From NCBI GenBank assembly GCA_019925795.1, contig CM034300.1:69481021-69545020 (forward strand): DNA of 64,000 bases, in the 5' to 3' direction. How positions within the stretch are numbered: position 1 is the stretch's first letter; each line of letters begins with the position of its first letter. The DNA is from Dendrobium chrysotoxum. Its lineage: Eukaryota > Streptophyta > Magnoliopsida > Asparagales > Orchidaceae. The notes under the pieces were generated by a model. The model was not told where the DNA came from, did not search any database, and saw only the letters and a list, made by a program, of their open reading frames with translations. The position numbers were made by a program, and so were the translations under genes. Below, piece after piece: positions 19,795 to 31,972 of this stretch.

Positions 19795-20150
19795 CTCTCT
19801 GTTCCCCCAGTTTCACTTGGTGCTCCCAAGTGTGGTCTGGGATATCAAAACCAATTCAGACTCCTTTGGTACTGGGTCCATACCAACCTATGCTAGCTAG
19901 GGATGGTAATATTGATCCACTATCCTAATCTAAATTTCACTCACATATCAATCGTGTTATGGTTGTGCCCCCAGTTCTATTCATGTGGCGAATATGGCCT
20001 GGGTTATCAAAGCCAATCTTACCTCCCTCTTTGTGTTCCAATCATTAGAGGATGTCCCATACTAGGAGTAACACACGGATATGGTAAACGTTCCCTCTAC
20101 CGGGTGTTATCTTCGACAGTACGAGACATATTTAGTCTATGATTGTGAAC
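19795..20150 (+). repeat. two diverged ~180-bp units with hairpins
   Basis: Both units start with cccccagtt and share (t)ggcctgggttatcaaagccaat-like text. The first carries CACTTGG/CCAAGTG, and the second carries TATTC/GAATA at the equivalent place, so the stem is kept while its bases differ. The first also has TTGGTA/TACCAA. Confidence 0.55.
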
Positions 20151-20380
20151 ATACAAAAAAATGTGCATCTATGCAATAAAAGAGGGAAGCTCTCAGTAGA
20201 GCAAAACCGGTTGCCCTTGTCACAGGTGGAACCCGGTAATACTCTCTAAGAGCTCAAATTCCCCAAAGTCTTTCTTTCTCTTCTCCTACAAAGCGTCTGA
20301 GTGATTGCTTCAAGGATGAGTTTACACTTGTGATTATTATGGTCTTTCACAATCATGATAGTCCTCATTAGTGGTGTGGT

Positions 20381-21225
20381 ACATCTTGCTCAAGATGTTA
20401 GCATCCCACCTTCGCGAGCTCTGATTCCCTAGTAGGGAATCAGCTCTCCAATTTCTTTTAGTGACCTACTTTTTCACCCTTGCCTTGCTCTCAGCTACTA
20501 GAGCAGTCCTATGGGTTTGGTAGTGTCGCTCCTGCCTCTCACAGGGTCCCCCCGGTCAGGGTGAGTGTTACCGCTGTGATGTTTGATGTTTATTGATTTC
20601 ACTCATAAATCATCTCCCTCAATGGCGAGTGTGTCTCCTCGCCATCTTGAGCTGTTTCCCCAGTAGTGTTGCAGTACGCCTGGTTACCGGCGTTAGCATC
20701 ACTGACTTGAGAGCTCTGATTTTCTAGCAGAAAATCAACTCAGTTTCTACTTTACTCTCTCTCTCATTCGTACTCTACTCTCAGCTGCTAGGGTAGCTCT
20801 GCGGATGTACTGATAATATTCCAACTCCCACAGGGTCCCACCAGTTTGTGTGGGTACCACTACTGTGAGCTTTTCATAAATATCATTCATATGCAACGTT
20901 ACTTCCCTTAGTGGCGAGTGTGTCCCCTCGCTACTCTTGTGTGCTTTCTTAGTTGTGATGCAGTACATCGAGTCTCAGATGTTAGCATCGCTTCTTAAGT
21001 GAACTTTGATTTTCTAGCAGAAAATCACTTCACTTGTCTTAGAGTGACATACTTGCCCGCCGTGACCCGACTCCTGGTTGTGGAGCGGTCCCTTGGATGT
21101 GTTTATGTTGCTTTCCACCTCTACAGGGTCCCACTAGCTTACGCGGGTGTACCACTGTAGTCTTCTATGATTATTTCTTATTAATATAGTCCTTTTCTCT
21201 GTAGCAAGTGTGTCCACCTTGCTAC
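20381..21225 (+). repeat. three ~293-bp structured units with covarying stems
   Basis: Markers recur at 20423, 20718 and 21008 (period 295 and 290). Each unit holds, in order: (a) ACATCTTG/CAAGATGT, ACGCC/GGCGT or ACATC/GATGT followed by ttagcatc; (b) GATTCCC/GGGAATC or GATTTTC/GAAAATC around TAGYA, with an outer stem AAGTGAA/TTCACTT in the third; (c) TGCTCT/AGAGCA, CTACTCT/AGGGTAG or a bulged GACC..CTCC/GGAGCGGTC; (d) TCACAG/CTGTGA or CTACAG/CTGTAG enclosing cagggtccc; (e) ATGGCGAG/CTCGCCAT, AGTGGCGAG/CTCGCTACT or GTAGCAAG/CTTGCTAC around the loop TGTGTC. Stems change by paired substitutions while the loops stay. A possible degenerate further copy lies near 20188-20240. Confidence 0.8.
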
Positions 21226-21530
21226 TTTAGCTACTCAATAGGAATGAGACTACCCCTCTCACACTTTGTTGAGGGCGTACCTTTCCCTATGGTCTCTCGA
21301 GGCATCGTTCTGGTGCTTCCAGGTTTGTATGATTTTGGTTTCGCCTAGGCAGTTTCACTAGCATTTGGATACTCGTGGCCACGACGACTTGTCCTCTACC
21401 ACGTGGTACCCAAAACACTAGTTTGAAACTCCTTACGCGACCCTTCTCTCTTTGAAATTTTCCATTTTTCTACTCCTCTTCCCATCCCTACACATATGCG
21501 TGTTAGGGTATGGTTGAGATGACTTTCCCC

Positions 21531-21830
21531 TGATTGCTCTACTGCAGGCATATGCGCCGAGTAGGCATCAGACTTTACTTGGTTGAGAATGCCCCACAGA
21601 GTCCCTGGGAGGCATATCTCACCACCTCTTTTTCCTGATTGCTCTGCTGCAGGCATATGCGCCGAGTAGACATCAGGCTTTACTTGGTTGGGAGCACCCC
21701 GCAGAGCCCCTGCGAGGCATAGCTCACCACACCTTTACCCTGACTGTCCTACCGCTCTGGTAGACATCAGACCCTTACCCTGGTCGTCTTGCTCTGATCA
21801 AGCAGACATCAGACTTTACCCGGTTGAGTG
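21531..21830 (+). repeat. ~105-bp tandem repeats
   Basis: tgattgctct(a/g)ctgcaggcat begins at 21531 and 21636, and a degenerate copy (tgactgtcct) at 21741, an exact 105-bp spacing. Each unit also contains cagagtccctgggaggcat or a close variant; that word links this array to the next one. Confidence 0.8.
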
Positions 21831-21831
21831 G

Positions 21832-22560
21832 GAGCCCGACAGAGTCCCTGGGAGGCATTCCCCACCACCACTTTTACTCTGGAGGTTCTGTAAAAGACTA
21901 CGCAGACTCCAATTTCGTGGCTTATTTACTTTTGCTGAGGTCAGGCAGAAGTATTGAGTCACCCCTATCCGCTGTTCCGAAAGGAGCAGGAGGAGACGGG
22001 ATCCTTTCACCTTCTATTCTGCTGTTTGAAATGAACAGTCAGGTAGTTGGTTTTACTTACCGGTCGAGAGAGCCCGACAGAGTCCCTGGGAGGCATTCCT
22101 CACCACCCCTTTACTCTGGATGTTCTGTAAAAGACTACGCAGACTCCAATTTCGTGGCTTATTTGCTTTTGCTGAGGTCAGGCAGAAGTATTGAGTCACC
22201 CCTATCCACTGTTCCGAAAGGAGCAGGAGGAGACGGGATCCTTTCACCTTCTATTCTGCTGTTTGAAATGAATAGTCAGGTAGTTGGTTTTACTTACCGG
22301 TTGAGAGAGCCCGACAGAGTCCCTGGGAGGCATTCCTCACCACCCCTTTACTCTGGATGTTCTGTAAAAGACTACGCAGACTCCAATTTCGTGGCTTATT
22401 TGCTTTTGTTGAGGTCAGACAGAAGTATCGAGTCACCCCTATCCGCTGTTCCGAAAGGAGCAGGAGGAGATGGGATCCTTTCACCTTCTATTCTGCTGTT
22501 TGAGATGAACAGTCAGGTAGTTGGTTTTACTTACCTGGTTGAGTGAGCCCGACAGTGTCC
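21832..22560 (+). repeat. three 237-bp near-identical tandem units
   Basis: Units start with gagcccgac at 21832, 22070 and 22307, and a truncated one at 22545. They are almost identical, hence the youngest duplication in this region. Because 237 is divisible by 3, one frame stays open for 240 codons (21824-22546). That frame is repetitive, lacks recognisable domains and is not called a gene. Confidence 0.9.
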
Positions 22561-23031
22561 CTGGGAGGCATTCCTCACCACTACTTCTTCCCTGATTGTT
22601 TTGCTCTGATCAAGCAGACATCAGACTTTACTTGGTCGAGTGAGCCTGACAGTGTCCCTGGAAGGCATACCTCACCGCCCTTTCACCTTCTATCTTGTTG
22701 TTTCGATACGGTCAGATGGATAGTTGGTTTTCTTTACTACCCCACCTTTTTGGTCTCCCCCTCAGCTCTGCCCTTGCTACAGGGCAAGGTGAGGATGGGA
22801 TTTCCTTTTACTCTGTCACCTTTTTGGTGGCCTGTTACTACCTTACTTTTTGTTATCTCCTCGGCTCTTCCCTTGCTATAGGGTAAGGCCAGGAGAAGAT
22901 TCTTCTTTGCTCTCTTTCACCTCTTTTGGTGCTCTTTTCTTGAATCCTTACTCTACTTCTTTTGTCACATTCGGTCAACGCCAACACGAGCGGTTCACTT
23001 ATTTGTTCGCCACTCCTGTTGGGGGTCCATT
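22561..23031 (+). other. 3' end of internal region
   Basis: Contains two related hairpin modules: CCTTGC/GCAAGG near 22776 and CCTTGC/GTAAGG near 22873, preceded by cacctttttggt words. It then runs into the 3' LTR at 23032 with no strong polypurine tract (only tgggggt at 23020-23026). Confidence 0.5.
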
Positions 23032-26000
23032 TGTTGACCTTGATTTCATTAAATCCTTCTCCCCATTGACCCAATTGACCCAAGTTGACCAAGTCAAGCT
23101 TTGACTTGGTCAACCCAAGTCTTAATGGGTCAATTTGACCCATTTAAAACCCATTTAAAGCCTTAAACACTTTCCTAATGTTCTAAGACTCAAAACCACG
23201 GCCAAGCACATGGGTTTCCCTCCTATTATGATCTAGATATGATCCTAGCCGTTGATATTAGGTCTAGAGCTTTAAATAGATGAAATTAGGATGTTTGGAG
23301 GGATCTTTTTGAGCTTTCTCTCTCGCTAGATCTCAAGAGCCCCTGAGACTTTGGGAGAGAGCTTCCTAGACCCCTTTCCACGTTTCCCAACCAACCCCCA
23401 CCGTCAAGCACCCGCCGGCGGCGAGATCTCCGGCGAACCAAGGCTAGGAACGCCCCAAGCAAGTTTGCCATTGATCCAAGGCGTATCGAGCCACGGTTTC
23501 TTCTACAAAAAGGAGCGTGGACAGTCTACAAGTGCAACAAGCCCAAGAACGCGAAATTCCACCGAGTATTTTGGGTAAAATCCTCAACCCTAGGTTAGAA
23601 CACTTAGGGTAAAATAGCTTTTCAAAAAGTGCTTTTTAGATCAAAAAAACACTTCCACATGAATTCTCTTCATCGCCATTAACTAAGTTTAAAATTTCAT
23701 CGCGTTTGGACTTGTGGATCGAGAGAACGAGCCAAATTATTGTTTTTGTGCATGGGCTCGGTCTTACTACAGCCATGCAGTTTTCAGACCGTTGATCTAA
23801 AGATCAACGGTCGAGATCCCGTCAGATCATGGCATGGGTCAACCGTGTATTCGAATCCCGCGGCCTAATTCCCCGTATGGCTTGATCACGGCCCTTGATT
23901 CAAGCTGCGGGAGATCCTACGGCTGCTGTATCTCGCCGCGGTTTTAAGTGAAGCGGGCCCCGCCCTGCCAATCATTGGCAATGATTGCGCGGCGGCGCAA
24001 TCATTGCCAATGATTGGCCGCCATTAAAGCAGCCAACCAGAGGCCGCCATGTGTCCCGAGCCGCCTTTTTTTTTATTTATTCTTTTTTTTGTTTTATTTG
24101 TTTTAAATATTATATATATATATTATTTAAAAAAAAATTATTATTATTATTATCATTATTAATATTATTATAATATTAATATTATAATTAATAATATTAT
24201 TATTTTAATAATAATATTATTATGAATAATATTTTTATTATTATTATATTAATAATTATCATTATTAATATTATTATAATATTAATATTATAATTAATAA
24301 TATTATTATTTTAATAATAATATTATTATGAATAATATTTTTATTATTATTATATTAATTATTATCATTATTAATATTATTATAATATTAATATTATAAT
24401 TAATAATATTATTATTTTAATAATAATATTATTATGAATAATATTTTTATTATTATTATATTAATAATTATCATTGTTAATATTATTATAATATTAATAT
24501 TATAATTAATAATATTATTATTTTAATAATAATATTATTATGAATAATATTTTTATTATTATTATATTAATTATTATCATTATTAATATTATTATAATAT
24601 TAATATTATAATTAATAATATTATTATTTTAATAATATTATTATTATGAATAATGTTTTTATTATTATTATATTAATTATTATCATTATTAATATTATTA
24701 TAATATTAATATTATAATTAATAATATTATTATTTTAATAATAATATTATTATGAATAATATTTTTATTATTATTATATTAATAATTATCATTATTAATA
24801 TTATTATAATATTAATATTATAATTAATAATATTATTATTTTAATAATAATATTATTATGAATAATATTTTTATTATTATTATATTAATTATTATCATTA
24901 TTAATATTATTATAATATTAATATTATAATTAATAATATTATTATTTTAATAATAATATTATTATGAATAATATTTTTATTATTATTATATTAATTATTA
25001 TCAATATTAGTATTATTATAATATTAATATTATAATTAATAATATTATTATTTTAATAATATTATTATTATGACTAATATTTTTATTATAATATTAATTA
25101 TTATTATTATTAGTATTATTATAATGTTAATATTATAATTAATAATATTATTATTTTAATAATAATATTATTATTTTAATAATAATATTATTATGATTAA
25201 TACTTTTTATTATTTTAATATTAATTATTATTGTTATTAGTATTATTATAATATAAATATTTTAATTAATAATATTATTGTTTTAATAATATTATTATTA
25301 TTATTAATATTTTTATTATTATAATATTAATTATTATTATTATTAGTATTTTTATAGTATTAATATTATAATTAATAATATTATTATTTTAATAATATTA
25401 CTATTATTATGATTAATATTTTTATTTTTTTTATAATATTAATTATTATTATTGTTATTATTATTATAAGATTAATATTATAATTAATAATAATATTATT
25501 TTAATAATATTATTATTATCTTGATATTTATATTATCATAATATTAGTATTTGTTATTATTAATATTATTATAATATTAATATTGTTAATTAATAATATT
25601 ATTATTATCTTTAATAATAGTATTATTATGTTAATATTAATATCATTATAATATTAATATTTATTATTTTATATTATTATATTATTTTGATTATTATTAT
25701 TTAAATTTATTTTAAAATCCAGATATTATTATATCTGATCTATTTTAAAATTATTAATTATTTTTAAATATTAATTATTTTAAATTATTTTAAAATTACC
25801 TTTGAACCTATTAAACTTCAAAAATTCATAACTTTCCCGTTTTAAACCGGATTTTGACGCACAATACCTCGTTCTTTTCAGAAAAATGTGAATTTTAATT
25901 TAAAATTATTTCCTGTATCTAATTCTGTCCTTTCTGGATGTTTTCTGTATTACTTGGTTATTTAACTATTTAAATATTATTTAATTAATATAATTAATTA

Positions 26001-29000
26001 TTTTAAAATAAAAAATTATTTTAAAATCCCTTGGTGGCTGGTAGGCCTCCCATGCCTATGAATTGAACTAATTTCAACTAGCTTATCTTTAAACCTATAT
26101 TATTATATATTTATGATATTTATGTATTTTAAAACTTATTTTAAAATTAAATATTATTTAAATCCCCTAATTTTGGGAGGTCTACCTCTTTGAAATTTTA
26201 AACCTAGACTATATGTTTGAAAAGCATTCATGTGGGAGAAGGATTAGTGAATGATTGTATCCCAATCATTCACTAATCACTTCATCAGGCCTCTTTACTT
26301 AGTGTTTTCGTAGTCCTTGCATGTGTAGGTTGCACAAGCACATAGCCTAGGCTCTCCTAGATCTAAGGACATTGTTTGGTGTGTTTATATTTGCTGCATT
26401 TACCCTCTGTGTTGTGCCCAAGGGTTAGTAACTTTATTTTATCCCTGCTTAGTGTAGTGACGCACTAAGGACAATAATTAAGGACTGTCTAGCGAACTCA
26501 GAATATTTCTAGAAGCTAGGATAGATCCCAGATTGCTGCAAAACTTTAAACACTAGTGCTTAGTGACATCTGGAACTCTCTAGAATTTTTCTAGGAATTT
26601 TCCGGACTCTTTAAAACACTTAATTAGCAAACCCTAACTTACCCGTTAATTAAGCCTTAGAAACTTCAGAAAAATCTAATAAATCTATTTTTAAATCAGA
26701 AAAATATCCATAATACCTCAAACTCTCCAGAATTCAGTCCCCAACCTTAGATAATTAGGGCCCCCTTAATTGAACTTTAATCTAGACTTTAATTCAACCT
26801 TAATCAAAAATCACCTTTTTGCCTTAATTAAATCATTAAAAATTATTAAAAATCCCAAACTTTCCCCAGACACTTGGGAACACCCTCTTAGGTCATTTCT
26901 GACCTTTGGGGGTGATCCCAATCAGTTTGGAGCTGATTTGGGCCAAAACCCCCAAAATACCCCTAGTTAGGCAATTTCGATAATTCCCTTAATTGCCCCA
27001 ACTTCTAAAAATCATAACTAATTATAGAAAATTCCAAAATGGGCAAACTAAAAGGCACCTAACTCTAATTAAGGTCTAGTATTTGTTAAAAATATTAGGT
27101 GTCCAGAAATCAACCTAAAACAAAAAGTCAACTCTTCGGTCAACCGTAGCCTATAGTCTAGGGCCCGAAACTTCTAAAATTCATAACTTTGCGTAGGAAA
27201 CTCCAAATCTAGCAAACTAAAAGGCATTCAACTCACATTAAGGTCTAGTATTTGTTAAAAAATATTAGGTGTCCAGAAATCAACTTAAATCAAAAAGTCA
27301 ACAATCCGGTCAAACTTAGTTCAAAAACAAGACCAAAACTTCAGAAATTCATAACTTTGGATAGAAGAATCCAAATCGGGCATACTAACTGTCTAACTGA
27401 TCAGGTTAAGGCCTAATATTTTATAAAAATATTAGCTGGTCATAAATACCCTTTAATCAAAAAGTTAATTTTGGACCCCCTTTTACTTAGTGTATAGGTG
27501 GACCCCGAACCTCCTGAAACTCACTAATGCAATTTAAACTTTAAATATTATTACCCTAAGCATTAAAACTGACCTACACATTAAATTAAATAAAAATAGA
27601 TTTTAATTCACTAATATTTATACTTTAATTAAAATTTCCTTTTAGACCTACAACCAGCCTGGACAGTAGGCAATTGTAACTAACTACCTAGCTTAGGATC
27701 TACCTCAGCCACACAGGCTTTTACACACACTGTAGAATTGTTTGCTAGGGCACCACTTTTAGGCTCAGGTTAGGCCGGTGTTTACTTTTCTGCTGCGTGC
27801 CGAGTCTTCCGGATTTCATTGCATGTTGTGATTGAACTATTGGTGTGTTTGTTTACTTTTACTGCACTCTGGGAATTGATGTGATTGCACGATAGACTAC
27901 CCATAGGTTAGGATCGAGGTTGATACTAATGATGTTTTTCTGCAGGTGGCCATGCTCATGCAGCGCTAAATATAAGGGGGGCAATAATCATGATTTAAAA
28001 ATTAATGCTGTTTTATGCAGGTGCTTCAGAAATTGCTCAGCCCCCCTAAATAAATGAGGGCTAATTAAAAATCATTATAAATTGCTACAGGTGCTCCAGA
28101 GCTTGCTTAGCCCTCAAATATTTAAGAGCATGGCCAAGTGTGGCTGTGATGAGTATTTTCATTTCTATATCAATTGCTTGAGATAACATAAAATTGCTTG
28201 GGTTGATTTTTATTAGGATAACCTTGCAGGAGAGTCTAGATTTACTGCTTTCATTTAATGTAAATGGCTTGTAACTTGGTATCGAGTTGTGAAAGTTTAT
28301 TTTGAGTGGGGATACAAGAATCCAAAGGTTGGATGCCCAAAGAGAAAAGGACACCCAATATGAGGATAGTCCTTTTCTGTTTGAGAATCCAAATTTGGGT
28401 TATTCTACTACCCGAGGAGTCCAAGGAAGCCGAGGTCCAAGGAGTCCGAGGAAGCTCAGATCCAAGGAGTGTAAGAAAGAGAAGATTAAGAAGATGAAGA
28501 CCAAGAGTATCCCACTCAAAATAACTTGCGTCAATCTTAGGATTAGAAATCCGGGTTGTTGGCAGTGGTGCCCGGCCACTTTAATTTTCTGCAGACCCTG
28601 GGTTGTAATTAAGGGCAGTTGGCCTATGGACATTTATTAATTTGTTTGGATAATTTTGATGTGTTTTATGATTGTGTGCCTCTAGGATTGTTTGCTTTTC
28701 TTAGTTTCTTGGCGTTTTGCATGTCGCTTTTGTTTTAGCCTGGATTTCGTTAGGCTCTTTAAGGACTAAAACTTTTTCTACTCCCAACTAACATTCAAAT
28801 TTTAAGATTTAAATAATTTAGAAACTTAACGACCTAGGGAATTGCCGGAATCGTCCGGGGTAGCATGCATATCGTTGCATTTCTCTCTTTCCTTCTATAA
28901 GACACTTCCCCGCCCGTGGGTAGAGTCCGGATAATCTGACCTATGAGGATGAGGTGCCGGACCTGGGGAAGCCCAGTCTAATTCTAAAAATTATTTTTAT

Positions 29001-29942
29001 AAGCCTTTTTAAAGTTCTATGCATACCTGATTCAGATACTTTAACTAGCATGCATTGCATTAGAAACTAACTAAATCAAAATTTTAATTGCATTAGCTCT
29101 AGAAGCATTCACCCAACATCAGTCCGGGGCCAATTAGGAAATCCTCTAGACGTCGGCCCTACTTCCAAGAACTATAACCTACCCACCCATCTTTCATAAA
29201 TGACTGGACAGCATGGTTTTAAAGCGATTAGGTGGTTAGCTGGCTCCCCCTTTCAGGCCGGGGTAAGTCCAGGTTTTGCATTGCATTAGTTAGGACACGG
29301 GTGTTAGTGTTGCGTAGAATACTAAACCCATTAGATTTAGGATTCGAGGCTACTATTGTTTCGTAGTACGCCTCATCAGTAGGTAGGTCTCCTGTCTTCC
29401 AGAGACCCTAAACCCTACATATCTGCGTCACACGGATGACGCCACCTCCATCCTTCCCTCCTGCATGTTTCGAGTGCATGATCCATTTATTTTTCTCCAG
29501 TTTCTTCTCACTACCTTAGTCCCTCCGGATGCTGATGTGAGCCGTGCATGTTGACTAAGCCTAGTTGAACCTCTCTTTCCCTTCGAGTAGGACTTCCTAG
29601 TCTCTGCCCTATGTGCCAATCCCAATTTCGAAAGAATAATGTAGAATCCTTAATCGAGAGTATTCTCAGGCTCCGACTTGAGATGTAATTAACCACGGGG
29701 GCTTGCGCCCGTGGGAAACCGCATCCCACTCTCAAATAAACCCCATTCGAGCTAATGTATCGGGTGGGGGAAACCCGTTGTGACGATCAGATCATGTATA
29801 TTATTACCCATCGGGGTGTGCTGGTGAGAGCCGCTATCCTCAATGGTTAATCGTATGCATGATCGAATCTGCCCTTCCATTGGCCAGATACTGTCTCCCC
29901 TCGCGAGGCGATGGTGTTTGTTGTTCCTTTCGGAGGTCCACA
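23032..29942 (+). repeat. 3' LTR
   Basis: The second copy of the 6,911-bp repeat, at a constant offset of 21,127 with no length change; no substitution was noticed in any part compared. It is followed by GAAAC, the target duplication. It repeats all features described for the 5' LTR (hairpins at 23787-23812, 23968-24017 and 26242-26278; A/T minisatellite from about 24137). Confidence 0.93.
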
Positions 29943-29948
29943 GAAACC

Positions 29949-30430
29949 TGAATCCCCTAAAATTATAACCCAAGATCTCTTGATTGGTAGCCAAATCTCT
30001 CAACCAACAGACCAAGCTGATGAGTTACGTTAATGGGATAATATCGATAATATAAAAAAATAATTAACAAATATAACATTATAAGTCTATTACTACGTTA
30101 AGAGATTTTTGCACATATCATCGAATTAAATCTTTTTTATTTACCAAATCAATGCCAAATTTATAAAATTTACCATCAATCAGTATATTTGCGCATGTTA
30201 TGATCGAATATTTTTCTCAGGCCATGGATCATATCCATCCATCAAGATGGTACTAATTTTCTTCAACATGAACAGTTTGATATTTTTTTACTGTGATTTA
30301 TTTATTCAATCAACTCTGTTTATTTATACAAGTCTTAAAAATAATTTGTTCACAAGAATAGCCAAGCCAAACATTATTCTGAACTCAAATGAATACATGC
30401 TAATCATAGATCAAGTATAATTGTTAATTA
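29949..30430. other. AT-rich spacer, repeat remnant, no gene
   Basis: 29949-30040 resembles the edge of a dispersed repeat (cccaagatctcttgattggtagcc). The expected fourth exon of the broken AWPM-19 copy is not found here. The rest is AT-rich with no recognisable feature. Confidence 0.4.
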
Positions 30431-30431
30431 A

Positions 30432-30549
30432 GGCTTCGTTTGAGACGACTTTTTTACTGCTTTCGAAAGCTGCTTTCTAGTATAAATTTTTTTTTTCTAG
30501 AAAGCTGCTTTAGAAAGCATTAGTTAAGAAAGGTGTCCCAAACGAAGCC
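30432..30549. mobile_element. Tourist-like MITE, best-preserved copy
   Basis: 118 bp, flanked by TAA on both sides (30429-30431, 30550-30552). Ends are GGCTTCGTTTG and CAAACGAAGCC, perfect over 11 bp and nearly so over 15. It has no coding capacity. This copy defines the ends of the family present in the AWPM-19 gene copies. Confidence 0.85.
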
Positions 30550-30579
30550 TAAGTTACATCTAAGTCAATGGCGCATTCC

Positions 30580-31340
30580 GCTCCTCTAATTTTGATTTTG
30601 TTTGGGATAACGACTTTCTTATTCTTTTTAAAACAGCTTTTTAATACTAAAATTTCTTGAAAATAGCAAAAAAATAGTGGCCATCTTCATCTTCATCATC
30701 TACACTAAGGTTTCGTTTAGGTCAGTTTTCTTACTATTTTGCTTTTCAGACCGCAATTGCAGCTTCTGTTTGACTACAACTTCTTATTATTTTCAAGAAT
30801 TTTTTGTTTTAGAACTTTACTTTCTATAGCAGCTTTAAGAATGAAGTGACCTACTCATAATAAAGTAGTGTGTATACTCATAAAATGGTCTATGCATTTG
30901 ATGTTAAATATCTTAAGCATCTTGTTGGTTTCATTTTTGATACGCTCACAAGTTTTGCCTTAGTACATACACTTTGGTTGTCTTTTAATCTCCTCCCAAG
31001 TTCAATTATTGCGATATCTGCTATGCCCAATAGTTTGAACCTTGATCATTTACCAATCATTCATGGATTTCATATTTTCCAAATCTCCTCCCTAGCTCTT
31101 TATTCTCAAATGCAGTTTGGGTAGGCCAATCAACCATCCACGAGTGCTTATATTTCTTTTTTGGGATCTAAAGTCATTTCTTAGAGCTCCAAAAAGAGAA
31201 GACCTATCCATGTATCCTCTATAGAATTTTTTTTTACCAATTTGTTGCCTCGATCATAGCTTATTGCTTCTTAGTTTTTGTACTAAAAAGCTGCTTTAAG
31301 AAGTAGTAAGAAAGTCATCCCAAATGAGGCATCAATCTCT
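30580..31340. other. MITE scraps and a duplicated flank block
   Basis: Decayed MITE ends are at about 30596, 30711 (aaggtttcgttta) and 31262-31327. Between them, 30930-31250 is a diverged copy of 36790-37150 (shared cacatacactttggtt, caccaatcattcatg, gtcatttcttggagctc). This indicates an old segmental duplication. No gene is seen. Confidence 0.45.
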
Positions 31341-31972
31341 GCACCACAAATATGATACCTCTAACCTGAGTCCATCAGGAATCTACTGTGCTAACATTGG
31401 TGCTACTCATCTCAATGCCAACCATGTGTTTTTTCATCACTTGAAGTACATTGCAATCGCCTTTCACTTCATCAATGTTAAGGTTCAAATTGGTTAGCTA
31501 TTTATTGGCCAGGTCTCTCATGTCACTTCCAATGAACAACTTGCTGATGCTCTCATCATGCCCCTTTTTTGGTTTTGACAACATGGATTACACACCTACG
31601 TTGGAATTCTATCTGGCACTATGTCTTGCAGTCTTATTTTCAAAATCATATATTTCATCCCTCACAAATAGTTATTATAATTAATATTACTATACGATTA
31701 GTGACAAATCAATTGTTATTATTCTTCCTCCTATAACATTCTACATGTCATAAAGAAAATTTTTTAAGATGTTTGCAAGCAAATTATTATACACTATACT
31801 CCAAGAATTTTTATTATTAACAAGTGGAACATAAAGAGCTAATGCTTATCTCTATTCAACTAACTAACTTTTAAGCCTAACATAGATGAACTCATATGTA
31901 TTAATGAAGTGACCATTTTATTTATATGCACCTCATTATCACCAAGTTAAGTTTGATCCAAATATGAATAAC
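31341..31972. other. no gene seen
   Basis: AT-rich spacer. 31870-31986 aligns with 52540-52620 upstream of the second intact AWPM-19 gene and belongs to the duplicated promoter-upstream block that the LINE later split. Confidence 0.35.

Larger units (their letters stand above)
1905..29942 (+). mobile_element. 28-kb Ogre/Tat Ty3-gypsy retrotransposon
   Basis: This is a complete LTR retrotransposon. It has two 6,911-bp direct repeats (1905-8815 and 23032-29942) beginning TGTTGACC and ending CA, with the perfect 5-bp target duplication GAAAC at 1900-1904 and 29943-29947. Internal order is tRNA-Arg-type primer site, ORF1, gag-protease, RT, a first RNase H lacking its usual motif, a second plant-type RNase H, integrase, then 4.9 kb of non-coding repeats. 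The double RNase H defines the Tat lineage. The extra 5' ORF, the Arg primer and a protease/RT break that an intron could remove point to the Ogre type. Known Ogre elements are reported up to roughly 25 kb, so this one is at or above the upper end. Both main ORFs are long and uninterrupted apart from the TGA between them. Confidence 0.92.

Noticed and set aside
20381..21225. CRISPR-like array
   Set aside because: Units are ~293 bp with internal hairpins, not short identical repeats with unique spacers, and the context is a plant retrotransposon.
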